Shown here: positions 48,276 through 60,695 of the stretch, one piece after another
How positions within the stretch are numbered: the first letter of the stretch is position 1
How the letters are laid out: each line of letters opens with the position of its first letter
NCBI GenBank assembly: GCA_033026295.1
Contig: CM065187.1
Span: forward strand, 19,192,388 to 19,256,387
Direction: 5' to 3'
From: Channa striata
Taxonomy: Eukaryota > Chordata > Actinopteri > Anabantiformes > Channidae
Length of the DNA: 64,000 bases
Program-made: the position numbers and the translations under genes
The notes under the pieces: model-generated
The model's input: only the letters and a program-made list of their open reading frames with translations
Databases searched by the model: none
What the model was told of the DNA's origin: nothing

Positions 48276-51070
48276 GTGATTATGCCCAGCATTTTATGCA
48301 CGTTTGTTTATTACTACACAGAAACTAAATCTTAACAACTGTTGTTGGTGAAAAGCGACTTAATCCCAAAGGCACGCATAATCAGTTCATCGGATGATGT
48401 AAGATGAAAATATCTCCGCTGGAACAGAATCAATATATACTAAAATATGTGTGTTCGGGTAGACATCCAATTATGACACATTTTTGTTAAAATAAAAGAC
48501 AGAGAAAATAAACGTGTTGCTGATTTCTCCATTGGCCATCTGTTGCTGGAAGATTCACACAGAGAGAGAAAGAGAGAGGGAGGGCTGCTTTTAACTATTG
48601 GGCTTAATGCATTTTGTACCTGTTTTGGGCAAATCTCTGTTGGATTCTGCTGAATACCCACATTTCATCAGCATTTTGATTGAAATTATTACTTAGAAAG
48701 ACAACTATAAGGTGTCAGTTGAAGGTAGATATGTTAGTGCAAAAGCAATCTGCAGAAAAAAGAGAACATTAGGGACTTGTCTTGGGATTTACAAATGACA
48801 CCAAGATAGAAAATAGTAACAATAAAACAACGGAATGAAGGGAACGGAGTGTTCTAGTTGAAGTGAAGGTTCAGATTTTTTTTTTTTCTGATCAGCTGAA
48901 AAGACTCACACCCTTTCATGGAGGTTTCTTTTCTGGCTGCTGTGAGCTTTCTGGAGTGTGACAAATATCCCAGCAGTCCTGGAGCCCACAGCTCAGTAAG
49001 CATTCCAACAATGCCATATTACTGCATTAATATTTAAGGTCTAATGTTTCCCTAACTGGCATTCAGACAACTGGCTGAGGGCCTTTCTCTAAAAGCATGT
49101 CAAGCTTGGCGCTTAGTCGAATGCATGTTATTACTGTGTTTAAGTGCTTTGTTAAAAGAAATGAATAAACTTGTTTAATTATGGGGAATATTTAATGAAT
49201 TTTAAAGTATTTCCCTCAAAAACGGGTGATATAAACAAGGTATATCAAACTTAAAAAATTAAATGTTGATTTATTTTAAATAATAGTACTATATATATCG
49301 AGAATGAAGCATGGTGTCATGTAATTTTTTAAAAAGCAACAGCTTCCTTTCCCTCTCACAAACAATAAAAGTCGTAATTTTCTTGCTACAGCTGTGTTTA
49401 CTCTTGTATATGATTAGTAGTTTATGGTGGCTAATGTTGGCTTAATTAAGCAAAATCATACAGATACAGATAACCAGTCTTAGGGTGACAGTTTTCCAAA
49501 GTGCACCCTAATATCCCTCATATTACAGTCCTGAAAATAATGAAACAAACAGCAAATTTCATATTTCAGCATGTGTGTGGAACATTGTTTCCACTCTTTG
49601 AGGTTTGACTGGTGCTCTTTGAAGTGTATCTCACTGCGCTCTACTTCTACACTTGAATGGCACCCAAGTGAGGAATTATTGCCACCAGTTGTTTATTTTG
49701 ATGAACCAAATCCCAATATTCATGTAACTGTAGTGGGTGGGAAGACAGATTAATTTGCATTTTATTTAGCTGATTTTCTGGATATTTGGTTAAAATTTGT
49801 GCTACATTTGGATGTGAGCCTGGCTGCGGACACAAATTTTGGCTTTATTACAAAAGTTAAACAAGACGTAAAAACGCTGGCGCTTTCCAGCAAAGATGCT
49901 TGTGGTTTCCTACTTGTGGTCTTCTTCCACTCATTGTCAGTTTAGTTGCCTAATGGCAGTGTTGTTAGAGGAAGTAACTCTGAGAAATGCGGAAAAAAAA
50001 TCAATGTGCCCCATTATCATGTAACTGCCACTTGTAGCTACAGTAGCTGCTGTTTTACAGCCATGTTTAATGGTTTAAAGAGACAAAGGGGAGACAAGAA
50101 GAGCTCAGCTGAACTCCTGTACGACAGCAAAATTACATTTATGATTTCTGTCTGTTTTGTTTGGAGTTGGCATTGTGTCACCGTTTTTGTCCAAACTGCC
50201 CACTCTGTACGTGTACACGCGATCTGAAGTGACAGTGTGCTTTTGTCCAGCCTGTAAAAGTGTGACAACCTGCTCAGGGGTGTTTCCCTACTGCCCAAGC
50301 TGTGCAGTCTGGAAATGGAAGAATCACATGTGGAAGGCAATTACAAGATGACTCACCGCTTACAATATAACTGCACAGTTTTCATTTCAAGGGGCAGATA
50401 AAAATGTTAAAAACACGGTGGAACATCTGACATGCAGCTTGCGAATGAAAAAAAATTAAAGAAAGTCTTGTACTCTGCTGACCTTGACTCACAAACAACC
50501 TCTTTGACCGTGACTCTGATGTCACCTCCATATTCAAGTCATTATCACTCCAAGTGCTACGCATGTGTTCGTGCATTTATTACCGAATCGATTAAGAAAA
50601 CATCTATGATGTGAGAAAAAAAATCTCCAGAGACATGCATCAGTCACAAAAACACATCATCGTTCGGCATGCATTACAGACCTTGTGGCAACATGTTATC
50701 GGCTATTTACTGCCTTGCCAATTTTCTGTCTCACAGTGTGTATATGTACCTAGCACTCCCTGCCCCTTCCCCCCCCCTCCTCTCCAGTGACAGCAGAACA
50801 TTTAAATCCCTGGTGCCAAGATTACTTAGTAGCAAAGGTTGTGGCCATCAACAAAGACGTGTGGGAGTCTAATGTTATGTAGGATTACACAGACGGTCAA
50901 GCAAGAGAGCTGAAGCCTTTCACTAACAGATACAGTCAGCGTGACATGAAATGGGAGCGGAAGCCAGTGGGATGTAGTCAAACCTGGAGGCTAATTTCGT
51001 GAGATGGGGAGGAGGAATGTTTGGGGGAAGATCTGCCGGTGCACTGTAACTGAACCCGAAGCTGCAGATT
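48276..51070. other. Intergenic, no gene recognised
   Basis: AT-rich, with homopolymer T tracts near 48.88 kb. No supported coding or RNA feature. Confidence 0.55.
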
Positions 51071-51082
51071 AGCAGGGGGCAG
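51071..51082 (+). promoter_or_regulatory. CTCF-like motif
   Basis: AGCAGGGGGCAG matches the core of the vertebrate CTCF consensus (CCASCAGGGGGCRS). A single motif match by eye; occupancy is unknown. Confidence 0.35.
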
Positions 51083-51152
51083 TCACTGACGTATGTGTGT
51101 GTATGTTGGTCTGCGTATATTTTTGTGTGCATGCATGTGTGTACAGGAACAT

Positions 51153-51427
51153 TTGCCATAGCTGTGATGGAAGGAACAGATGGGCGGGGGAAGTGGACTC
51201 CTGTGCCTGAGGAATACTGTGGCGCTGAGGATCAGAGTGCCGCCTACGTTCCACCCTGGGCCCCAGTTACCCACTACAGCACATGGAGCCCGTCCAGCAC
51301 CAGCCCATCATGGACCAGCCCCCCGCGCCATCTGTCTCCTAGGACAGACAACCTCCCTCCTTCCTCCTCCTTCTCAGTGCTGTGTCCTCGCCAGCCCCGC
51401 TCCTCCGCCACGCCACCCCCATCCTGA
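51153..51427 (+). CDS. Unrecognised GC-rich open frame, possible exon
   Basis: The frame begins after an acceptor-like TGTGTGTACAG (ending 51147) and has an ATG at 51168. It runs to TGA at 51425-51427. The product starts MEGTDGRGKWTPVPEEYCGA and includes AYVPPWAPVTHYSTWSPSS and a proline/serine-rich end. I do not recognise it. Composition differs from the AT-rich surroundings. A second frame of 149 codons (51180-51629) overlaps it, which weakens the coding case. No poly(A) signal close by was seen. Confidence 0.22.
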
Positions 51428-51429
51428 AA

Positions 51430-54400
51430 CCAAGAAAACAGGCCCAACAGTTACATGGATGTTATGTGTTGCTTTTTGGAGCTATGGGAAGACAGAAGGA
51501 ATTTGGAGAGATGACTCAAAGAGACGACGGCGAGCCAAGTGCATTTTAAACCCATGTATCAAAAAAAAATGGAGTGATGATTTGTTTATGACAAGGCTGC
51601 TTCTGCACAGTTTTCTTTTGATAATTTGATTTTACAGCATCTTTGGAACAGTTTGCAGGTGGCACAGAAGAGGGGAAAGATAGATCATTCAAACCAATTA
51701 ACACAATCTGGGACAAGCCATTCAGGCTCCATAACCACAGGTTATTGCACAACTTAATTACATAATATGGATGATTTTTAGATTTTTGTCCAGCACATCT
51801 CACCTTTACTTTACTTTAGCTTCTATCACTTCAGCACCATCTGTTAACGTGATGTTCATATGATTTGATGAATTTGCTCATTGTCATGGCTGCCAAAATC
51901 ATACTGAACATCTGCTCCTTACATTGGTCTGCGTAAAACCCAGCGTGTAAAGCTAAAGCGACACTTTTTTAGCAGTAAAAAGCTTCAAACTGCAACTTAT
52001 TGGGGGGGAACTGCTGCAAATGCCCCCCGTTAAGTCAGATTCACAGAACCGGACTGGTAGCAGTGCGGAGGTACTTCCAGAGGTTTTTGACCCAGGCTCC
52101 CTCACCCAACCAATCGCACGTTGTCAAGGGTTGGTAATGAGCAACACCTGAAGGGCTGTGCAAAGTGTGGCAGATGATAGAAGTGGATAGCAGGGCAGGG
52201 AGTGGGAAGCAGAGATGGAGCAGAGTAGACTGAGTCTCTGAGAAACAGTGCGACCTAGTTTTGCTTTACTTGTGCCTACCCAAACACGGGAAAATTAAAA
52301 ATACATATCTACATTTCTAGTTTTTTTTCCGAAAATTTGAGTTGCAGTTGTGCATTTATTTTAATTGCTCCCTCATTTTAGAACAAAATATGAAAATATG
52401 AAGCGGGATACTAAAGAATATTGAGGAAGGTATTTAGTGTAGCTGCACTGATGTGTATGCGGATAAAACCTTTGGCCTGTCTTAATCACCTGTCAGCTCT
52501 GTTAGTAGCCCCCAGCCCTCTAACCAAGGGGGAGTGTCTGATGTCCCCTAATGCCTTGTATCTCTGGTGTCTGTGGAGATAATGAGACAACACTATACTG
52601 AAGCTATGATACCATGCTGGGTGGGAAGGTTGGTTGGGGTGCAATAAGCACCGATAATGAGGGACAAACTCTTGCAGGCATACGGGTAGTGGCGGTAGGT
52701 GGATGGTGTTTGGAGGCAAACACAGCAGGGGGTCCAGTATGAGCAGGGAGTGAGGTGGAGGAAGAGGAGACTAAGCGAAAGAGGAGAACAAAGAGCGGCA
52801 ACAAAATACAGCAGACAAGCAAAAGAAAAAGCAGAGCTCACAACAGATTAATGAAGACACCAAACAGCTGGACATCTGGTACACTGTGTGAATCGATGGC
52901 TGTGCGTCACAACTTATTGTTACAGCAAAGGGAATGAAAGAGCGCGAGAAACCTCAAACTCTCACCGACAGCGCTATAGTCTGATCTGATCGTTTATTCG
53001 CAGGGAGTAAACCCAGCTCATTAAGTGGGAGGAAAAACGTTGACATTACTCTCCAACACTCTTCAGGCTCTTTACCCTCTTCCTGTAATGACATGACTAT
53101 TATGATGGTAAGGGGGTGTTAATTTAGCCTAAGACAAACAAAGCTTCTCTAACTACCCCCTCTGTGTTATATTAATATAGCTGTGAACGCTCTCCCTTAG
53201 GAGTCACTAACCGCGCTCAGCGCCCCCCTCACTCTCCTATATTGAATCTCCCACACACTGCCTTCATTTGTGCCTCTGTAATGTTCTTTTTTTTTTTTTT
53301 TTTTTAGCTATTTTACCATTTTCCCTCAAGTCCTCATCCCCCTTTCATTCTGTATTTGTTGCTATTTTATCTTCTTCCTGATTTGTCCTCCAGGTAAGAA
53401 AAATAGGATTTTTCTTCGCAATCTGATCTTGAATTCTGAAATATTCCATTTGGATGTTTCCACTTGCTGCAGTGAACACACACATATAGGCATGCAGGGT
53501 ACCAGAGTTGCATTAATTCCTCTGGCCCCGGGAGAGCAGCGCATTGATCGGAGCTCTGGGTGGTTTGTCACAGGTGATCACAGTGATTGGGACGTTGCTC
53601 AAGTGTTTTAAGCGGCTGTACCCTGCAGGAGAGCACTGTAAGGACTCAAACAGCACAGACAGACTGGCACTAATGGAGGGCCACAGGGAAAACCACAGAC
53701 ACTGTATGCTGGGAAACAGCGCATCAGCTGTATGCGTTTGTGTTTGTGGATAGTTTCATCGGTTTGGGGCATATTATTCATGCCTCAGTGCATGACTTTG
53801 CCTGAGGTCACTGTAAGAGTCAAAACCTTCCTTTTGCACAACTGTGGACAGCTGCTTTCCCTCGGAGCTCCCCTAATGTGCATCCTGTGAGCCTCTTCCT
53901 GCCTTTCTGACATTCTTTGCCTCTAGTCGCAAAGCCTGCAGGTGTGAATCCTGCTGGAGAAACACTCACTACGCTCCCTGTTTCCATACGCCAGTCACAA
54001 AAGTCCATTACACGTCAACCTTCACCTCTCTCGTCACGTGTCACACTCCCTGTTTTACACCCTCACATCAAACCACACTGGTTCCGCATGTTTCCACCTG
54101 CTCAAATCCTATAAACTATCTTTAATTTTATTTGATAACTTGTATTTAAGACTGATGTTCTAATTGCTTTCAGTTATATTTTCAAACTATGAATCTTCTT
54201 TACACTAAAATATCGGTATTAGAAGTAGAATATATAGTGAAAGACACAAAGGAAACACTGAACTCCAAAACCAACAAGGCTAAAACATTAAAGAAAATCT
54301 GGCTGGAAAATAGGACATTATGTAAATGATAAAATTTATGTTCTGAAGCAATAAAATTAGTAAAAGAAAAATGTTTTGTAATTAATGGTCCAAAACCCAG

Positions 54401-55697
54401 ATTCCCATCAAAGGTACTTGGATATCAGAGCAATTCACAGCTAAACTTTGACCACAAATTGCTAACACATTAGATTTCTGTTAACACTTTGAGATTATGT
54501 TGTTAATCAAAATATAAAGGCAAATGGAAAATATGTTAATAGTGAACATTTCAGTCAATTGGACCCCGGCAATTATTCCATACCAAAATATCTGATCTTG
54601 CAACATTTAGTTTTTGTGACTAGTATCAGTGTGTGTCTCAGCACTTGGGTGGACAAAACCATCTTCAGAAACAACATGTTTATATACGAACCTTGATTTA
54701 TTAACCAAAAGCACAATCTTTCTTTAATCAGCTGCTATTGTTGCCTAAGCACTCTGAATTCGAAGGAGGCCATTTACTTGTATATCTTCCATTGATCCCC
54801 TAATAGTTATTGGATAAAATCTAGTTAGAAATCAATTCAATTAACACATAATAATTGTTGTCAGCGATAGGACTGTGGGAATCTGACAAATATGGTAAGA
54901 AAGCAGAAGATAAAAAAATATCTCTCTGGTCCTCTATTTATTACATTTACAAACCCAACTTGATTAAATCAATAACTTTTGCTAAATGTTTAGCATTAAA
55001 AGAATGGTGCTCTTGTTTTAAATGTGAGCATATTAAGTATGAAGAAGATGGGGAAGAGTCTAAAAATAACTTAAGATGCTCATCAGTTGCTAGAATAGGA
55101 TAAATCTGCAGATCCCTCGCCCAGTGGTTACGATTAACGCTGAAGCCTCAATATTGCCAGACTGCCTCCAGAGATCTATTAGAATTACCACACGCAAATT
55201 GGTCAACAACTAGACTTATCCCACTCGCGGGGTTAGCAGAGCATGGCCCCAGAACTCTCCCTGCTGACTGACACGGTTCCCTCTAGACCTCTGGCGCAGT
55301 CAGCTGATCGAACACACCACTTTAGAGGTGGAGCAAACATTGTATAAGAGCAGGGAGAAAACACAGCTGTTTGCATTTGTGTATTTGAACATGCATAACC
55401 TGACCTGGCGTAAAAGTCCACCCCCCCCCCCACACACACACTATACAGAAGGGTGCACATTAATGTAAGGAAGGTAGAAAATTGTAACAGCTTTAAAATA
55501 TTAACCTCTTTATAGCAGTTTGATGGCTTAATCGCTAATCAATAGCAATGTGCAGCGGCAGTGGCTGGGTGGGAACAGGATGGTGGTGATGAAAAATGCA
55601 TGTGGCTGGAGCTGAGGCGGGGGGCCAGAAAATTAAACCCTGTCCGCCACATTTGCTGAGTTGCAGCACTGGAGCAGGGATAAGTTTAAATCGGGAG

Positions 55698-55699
<2 letters not shown>
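51430..55699. other. Intergenic, no gene recognised
   Basis: Contains a T19 homopolymer (53287-53305) and a C11 run (55421-55431). Open frames at 52486-52841 and 53362-54114 lack family similarity and appear in several frames. Confidence 0.55.

Positions 55700-55737
<38 letters not shown>
55700..55737. repeat. (TG)n microsatellite
   Basis: Uninterrupted TG run of about 38 bases. It is followed 90 bases later by an alternating CA/CG tract (55826-55850). Confidence 0.95.
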
Positions 55738-55739
<2 letters not shown>

Positions 55740-55825
55740 GGGTGTGGTTTCCCTGTGGTGCCTTTTGTATCTGAGTGAAACAAATAAAAACACTCTGGTG
55801 ACAGAAAAATGAGGCAAACAAACCA

Positions 55826-55850
55826 TACACACACACGCGCGCGCACACAC
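55826..55850. repeat. Alternating purine-pyrimidine (CA/CG) tract
   Basis: Strictly alternating run of about 25 bases with a GCGCGCGC core flanked by CA repeats, the composition most prone to left-handed Z-DNA. Confidence 0.85.
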
Positions 55851-56950
55851 ATCTGCAGAACGTTATTGTTTTTCCCTAGAAATTTTAAAGGGAAGCCATT
55901 TTCACTTAACCCTCCTTCAGTTATACAGAAAAATACTCAACTATTACTGGGATGAAAAACAAAGGACAGGAGACGATGTGACTCCTCTGCTGTGCTGATG
56001 AGCCGAAACTTGGTCATTGTTCTGTCGGGCTCCTGCTGGGAAACAAATGTTACATGTGACCCTAAAATCCAGTCTATTTATAGTCTAGTCTTAATTCCTA
56101 TCTTGTTAGGACCAGAAGGACTCAGCTTCCCTTGGGTCATGAAAGATTAAAAAACCCTTATGTACAAATTAAACCGACTAAATCATTTTTACACTTAAAA
56201 ACAGCTTGAACTTTAATGCGTGATGGCTTGTTTTTTAATTTGTACAATCGGTTAAAACAAGAATAGATTTCCAATAAAACAAACAGACCAACTTTATAAT
56301 TTTAATGCCTAAATGACATACTGTCGTACTCAGGGTGGTTCAAACTCATTAAATGACTCCCACATCTCTAATGGTGTGGTTCTTGCTTGTGTGGGGGTAT
56401 GGGGGCATACCTTTAATGAAAGTCATTATCTTTTATTGAAACAATATGATCTCCCTTTTAAAAATGACTCCAGTGACTATCTGGCCCAGTACTTTCGGCT
56501 TGCACATCTGAAAGTTGTGGTCAGATCTTATTATTTCAATTCAACACAAAGACTAAAGACTTGTAACCCATGGGAGTATTTCACTATTACCCACCTTCCA
56601 CTGCAGAGCAGAGGTGGGTCCTCTGAGGCCGAGTGGCTACGCTCCTCGTCCCTCTGCTGGGTGCCATGCCCCACCACAAGGCTGTGATCTTCACCTGTCA
56701 GAGCGAATTTAGCGGCAGGTGAGCTCGGCCGGTGGCTACCTGCAGACTACAGGCTTGTTTTACGCTCCAGTTGGCTGTCTCCTGCTGAACATGATGCTGG
56801 AGAAAAATCAACAACGCCTCCCTCTCCCCCTTTCAGTTCCAAGTCAATGCAGGAGAAAGTCTCCAGCAGAGGAGAGAGAGGTTGAAGAGAAAGAGAAGGA
56901 AAAATGGGGGGGGAGGGATTCCTGGGGGCGTTTTTATAAATTGGCAGATC

Positions 56951-56962
56951 AGCAGGGGGCAA
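56951..56962 (+). promoter_or_regulatory. CTCF-like motif
   Basis: AGCAGGGGGCAA, the same core and orientation as the motif at 51071 and with a similar left flank (AGATCAG here, AGATTAG there). Motif match only. Confidence 0.33.
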
Positions 56963-58682
56963 GTTGTAATCTGACAGTGATGTAATTGTCCCGACTGGTA
57001 ATGTGTTTGACAAAGAGCATGGAAAATATCTCAAAATGAATTCACTAGCAACACTTTCGAAAAAGGAGGCAATTTAGTGGAGAGAAAGGAGGAGTTGCTG
57101 AAGCTTCTGTGGCATTGAACGCTCCATCAGCCAAGCCTATCTCGCTCTCATCCCGACTGAAGTAAACTGGGCGCTGCCCTCGACACAAAAAATAGCTTTG
57201 TCATTGATCAGAGTGCATCGTAGCAAGCAGGCATAACCAAAATAGCGGTGCCATTGATTGTGAACGGAAGACTGATCAATCTTTATTAGTTCTGAGCAAA
57301 GAGCTTGAGACAAGAACAGAAATGCAGCTACACCAGCGTCATGTCAAAGAGGCTTACGGAAAGTCTGCACTCCGACGATCAAACTCTTCCATCACATTCA
57401 TACTGTACACACTCACGGCTCAGACACAGGGCCAGAGTAACCTCTTCACACACACACAGAGCCTGTGAGAGCCTAGTCAGAGATGCAGACATAAGCGTGC
57501 AGGGAAGTGTTTCAGTCAGCAGGAAGCGGCTGTGTTGAACAGCGGCACCTGGCTTAAAGGATAACACTCCCCCTGATCCCCTGTATCTACAAGGCCAGGC
57601 CAGCTGAATACACCATCTCATAACCACAGAGTGCGTTACCTACACAGCAGCAGCTGGTATAGCTTCTCTGAAAGTGGATAGCACATACACAAAAAAATAT
57701 ATCAGTACTTTCCATGATATAAGCTGCCCTCACAGGGGACCCATCTGCATCTGATTACAAGTTGTAAATCTGTCTGACTTTTTTTTTTTTGTGAAACTGT
57801 CGGCAAGTACACCTCAGCATGTTTATTGATCTTAGTGGACACCGGGATACTTTGTGCACACACCTACTAAAACACCGGCACTACTTTTAGCCGCTAATGT
57901 GAGAAGTTTCTAAAAGCACCCGGGAGAACGCGTTTCTCCTCTTAGTGTTCGCACCCTAAAACCCAAGGCTACCAAGAACGAGATAAGTACTGAAGAAAAG
58001 CCTGATATATTGCAAGGCACAGAGAATTTCCACAAATCATGTCTCCCTCATCACACGTACAGGGAAACAATTACCTAAAAAAATCTGAAAACAGAAAACA
58101 AAGCAGTCTGGGAGAATGCATGACACCCTGAGGGTGTAGAGAAGAGCTGGGAAATGACAAAGAGGTGGGGAGAGACATGAAGGAGGAGGAGGGTTCTACT
58201 TTTAGCCTGCTTCCTATTTAATGTATGGGAGGCTTTGGCGACAGAAATAAGAGTGAAAGGTAGGAACGGAGGAAACGAGAGAGAATGCAAGTGGGGGAGT
58301 TAAGGGGGTAAACAGGAACATCTTTGATCTCAGCAGACAGATGTTGAAGAGAAGCTGCCTTTTCTGTGTAAAGGCCCACCTAAGCTGGCAGGTAACTGTG
58401 CCCAGATGGCTCTTTGTTCCAAACCCAGCACTAATGAGCAGATAGAGAGACAGAAAAGGGGGGGAAGGACTCTGGCAGGGGTAACAAAGAGGGGCAAGAG
58501 ATTTGGGGGTGGCATGTTGGGGTGTTTTTCAGCTGGCACAGGTACAGGAGTGGTACTACCGATGTACTGATTACATCTCATTTATAAGCCTCCAGTGTCC
58601 TGTCTGGAGAGCAGGAGCCGAGCACCTGCGACTTGGAGATGATGTCACCGACACCCAATCCCTCGGATGTGCGGCACTACTG

Positions 58683-58800
58683 GCTGGCTGTGAATATTCA
58701 TTACAAAATCCCATGCATCAATCCATCAATAGTAATGCATGCTTTTGAATGCATACAAATCACGGTGCTGTATGATACATCAATCACCCTGCAGAATACT
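58683..58800. promoter_or_regulatory. Candidate enhancer: homeodomain/POU-type motif cluster
   Basis: Three ATGCAT palindromes (58713, 58735, 58749) lie within 120 bases, together with several ATCAAT/CATCAATC cores, AATATTCATTA and TGATACAT. Such clusters of POU- and TALE/Hox-type cores are common in deeply conserved developmental enhancers. This is inference from motif density. Confidence 0.25.
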
Positions 58801-60634
58801 CAGATCCACAGCCCTCCCCTGGGTCAGGCACCGCAGGTTGTTCACTGCTTACATCTCCTGTTATGCACACGCTTTTTGTTTTTTATGTTTTTTTGGGACG
58901 GGCTAAAAATTTATGACAAAGTGCGGACAAAAATTAAAGAAGAAATTGGTGCATTGTGGTGAATTCACAGTATCTAAAAAGCAGTGTCCACAAAAACGCT
59001 GTTTTGAAAAACAAAATGAACTTAGTTTTCTTGTCTCCTGTTATTCACATATTTATTCTAAGGTGTAACAGAGGTCAAAGTGTGGTTAAGTATAGAATAT
59101 CAGTTTTTTCATCAGTTGCTAAGATATTTGAGCAATGCACCACGTCAACAGGACAGGTTGACTTTTCTAGACCCACACAACTACCTGCATTACTGGAATG
59201 AAATGAAAACTAAGCTAAAGTTGAGGATGTCCATTCCTCCTCTATCTGCTGATATTCACAATAATAATTAATTAGTGTTTTGTGGGTTGGTTGCATCTTT
59301 GTGTGATTTATCTTTCAGTGATATTGTAAAACGGTGGTTTTGAACCAAATTAGTCTTTTTGTAAGAATAAAGCTAAAATTTGACAAAAGCAAGGTTGTGC
59401 ACCCGCCCGAAGATTAAACTTCCGAATCCCAACCCTCAAAACATTAACGCATGCTTCATGTTGTCCGTAAATGTAAATGTCCACTACATATGTGCCTTAA
59501 AATGAAGCCCAAGCAGATGGAGCTGCACACATGAAAAGCCAAAAACCAACCCCTGTTTTATGTACAGTGAATTTATGATCAGCGAGCTGTGAGAGTGCCG
59601 GCTGTACATTCATTGAAGGTGGTGGCGTGACTGTGTAGCCGCTAAAGATGGTCTTTTAACGAAGGGAGTATGAACTGAAACACAAAATAAAACAAATGTT
59701 TAGGACACTAGGATAGAAAAAGTAAGCTCCAACGTACTAAATCATTTTAAAAAATGGAGAGCTGTCATTCCCTGTTTTTGTTATCAAAATTTTAATCTGC
59801 TCTCAAATTACTTGTAGCAACATTTCATCCTGAGATTTCATCCCTTGGTTATGTTTGACATTCAAGTAGATTATTCTGTCGAATGTAATTCCGTATCTGT
59901 TTCTTTGTTCTCCTGTTTTCAGACATTCTCTAAAAATAATGCAGCTCAAGTCAAGTGCCCACATTTATGGTGCAGTATAGTATACTTAAAATACAGTGCA
60001 CTATGTCAATGTCAATATCCAAACAATATGATATAAACAATATGTGTAAGACTTGACAGCCTTTGTGTCCAAAGTAAAAAAAAAATCAGTTGTCAGTGTG
60101 TTTGTGCATGATTACCAGTCCGGAGAGAGTTCTAGCACGTGTGCACCAAGAGAACTAAACTCAAATGTAAACAAAGCTTTAAATTTTAATGCGTGTAAGT
60201 TATAAATGATAGATTTAAAGACTACATGCACTTTGCAGTTCTCAAAACCGTAAAACTCAGGAGACAAATGTGAAGCTATGAAGAGGATCAGATTTGAGTT
60301 TTTTGCAGTTAAACTCCCTGAGCCAAATGTTAAAACATGTTGTTTGTCATTTGCTTACATGTAAGGTCACAAATGAAAATGACGTTGACTATGAAAAACA
60401 CTTCAGGGGTTTTTCGGGGGTGTGGCAGTGTTTGAGGTCGTGGTTAGAAGCAGTGGCGATAGATAGGCCTAAGATATTTGAAAGACACAAAATACACAGT
60501 GCACCTTTCTGCACAGAGCACAGTAACTTACAGCAATACACTGTAGTGATTTTTAGTGCATTTGTCCAAACGTCTTAGCATTCATGTCTTAACAGTGAGC
60601 TAACAGAAGAAACAATGTGATACCAGAGGACCCC

Positions 60635-60695
60635 GCTGGCCTGGGCCCCCCTGCCCCCGCTGGCCTGGCCCCCTGGCCTGGGGCCCTAAGCAGTC
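60635..60695. repeat. GC-rich imperfect minisatellite
   Basis: Three to four copies of a GCTGGCCTGGCCCCC-like unit in otherwise AT-rich DNA. It creates spurious Gly-Ala-Arg-Pro open frames on the minus strand. Confidence 0.75.

Larger units (their letters stand above)
55851..60630. other. Intergenic, with CTCF-like motif and enhancer-like stretches
   Basis: Holds a possible LINE-like coding remnant (56313-56520), a CTCF-like motif (56951-56962) and two segments resembling conserved non-coding elements (57105-57265, 58683-58800). No exon recognised. Confidence 0.5.

Noticed and set aside
53917..54114. GGTGTGAATCC-like string near 53.94 kb considered as a tRNA T-arm
   Set aside because: No A-box, anticodon stem or acceptor stem could be folded around it.
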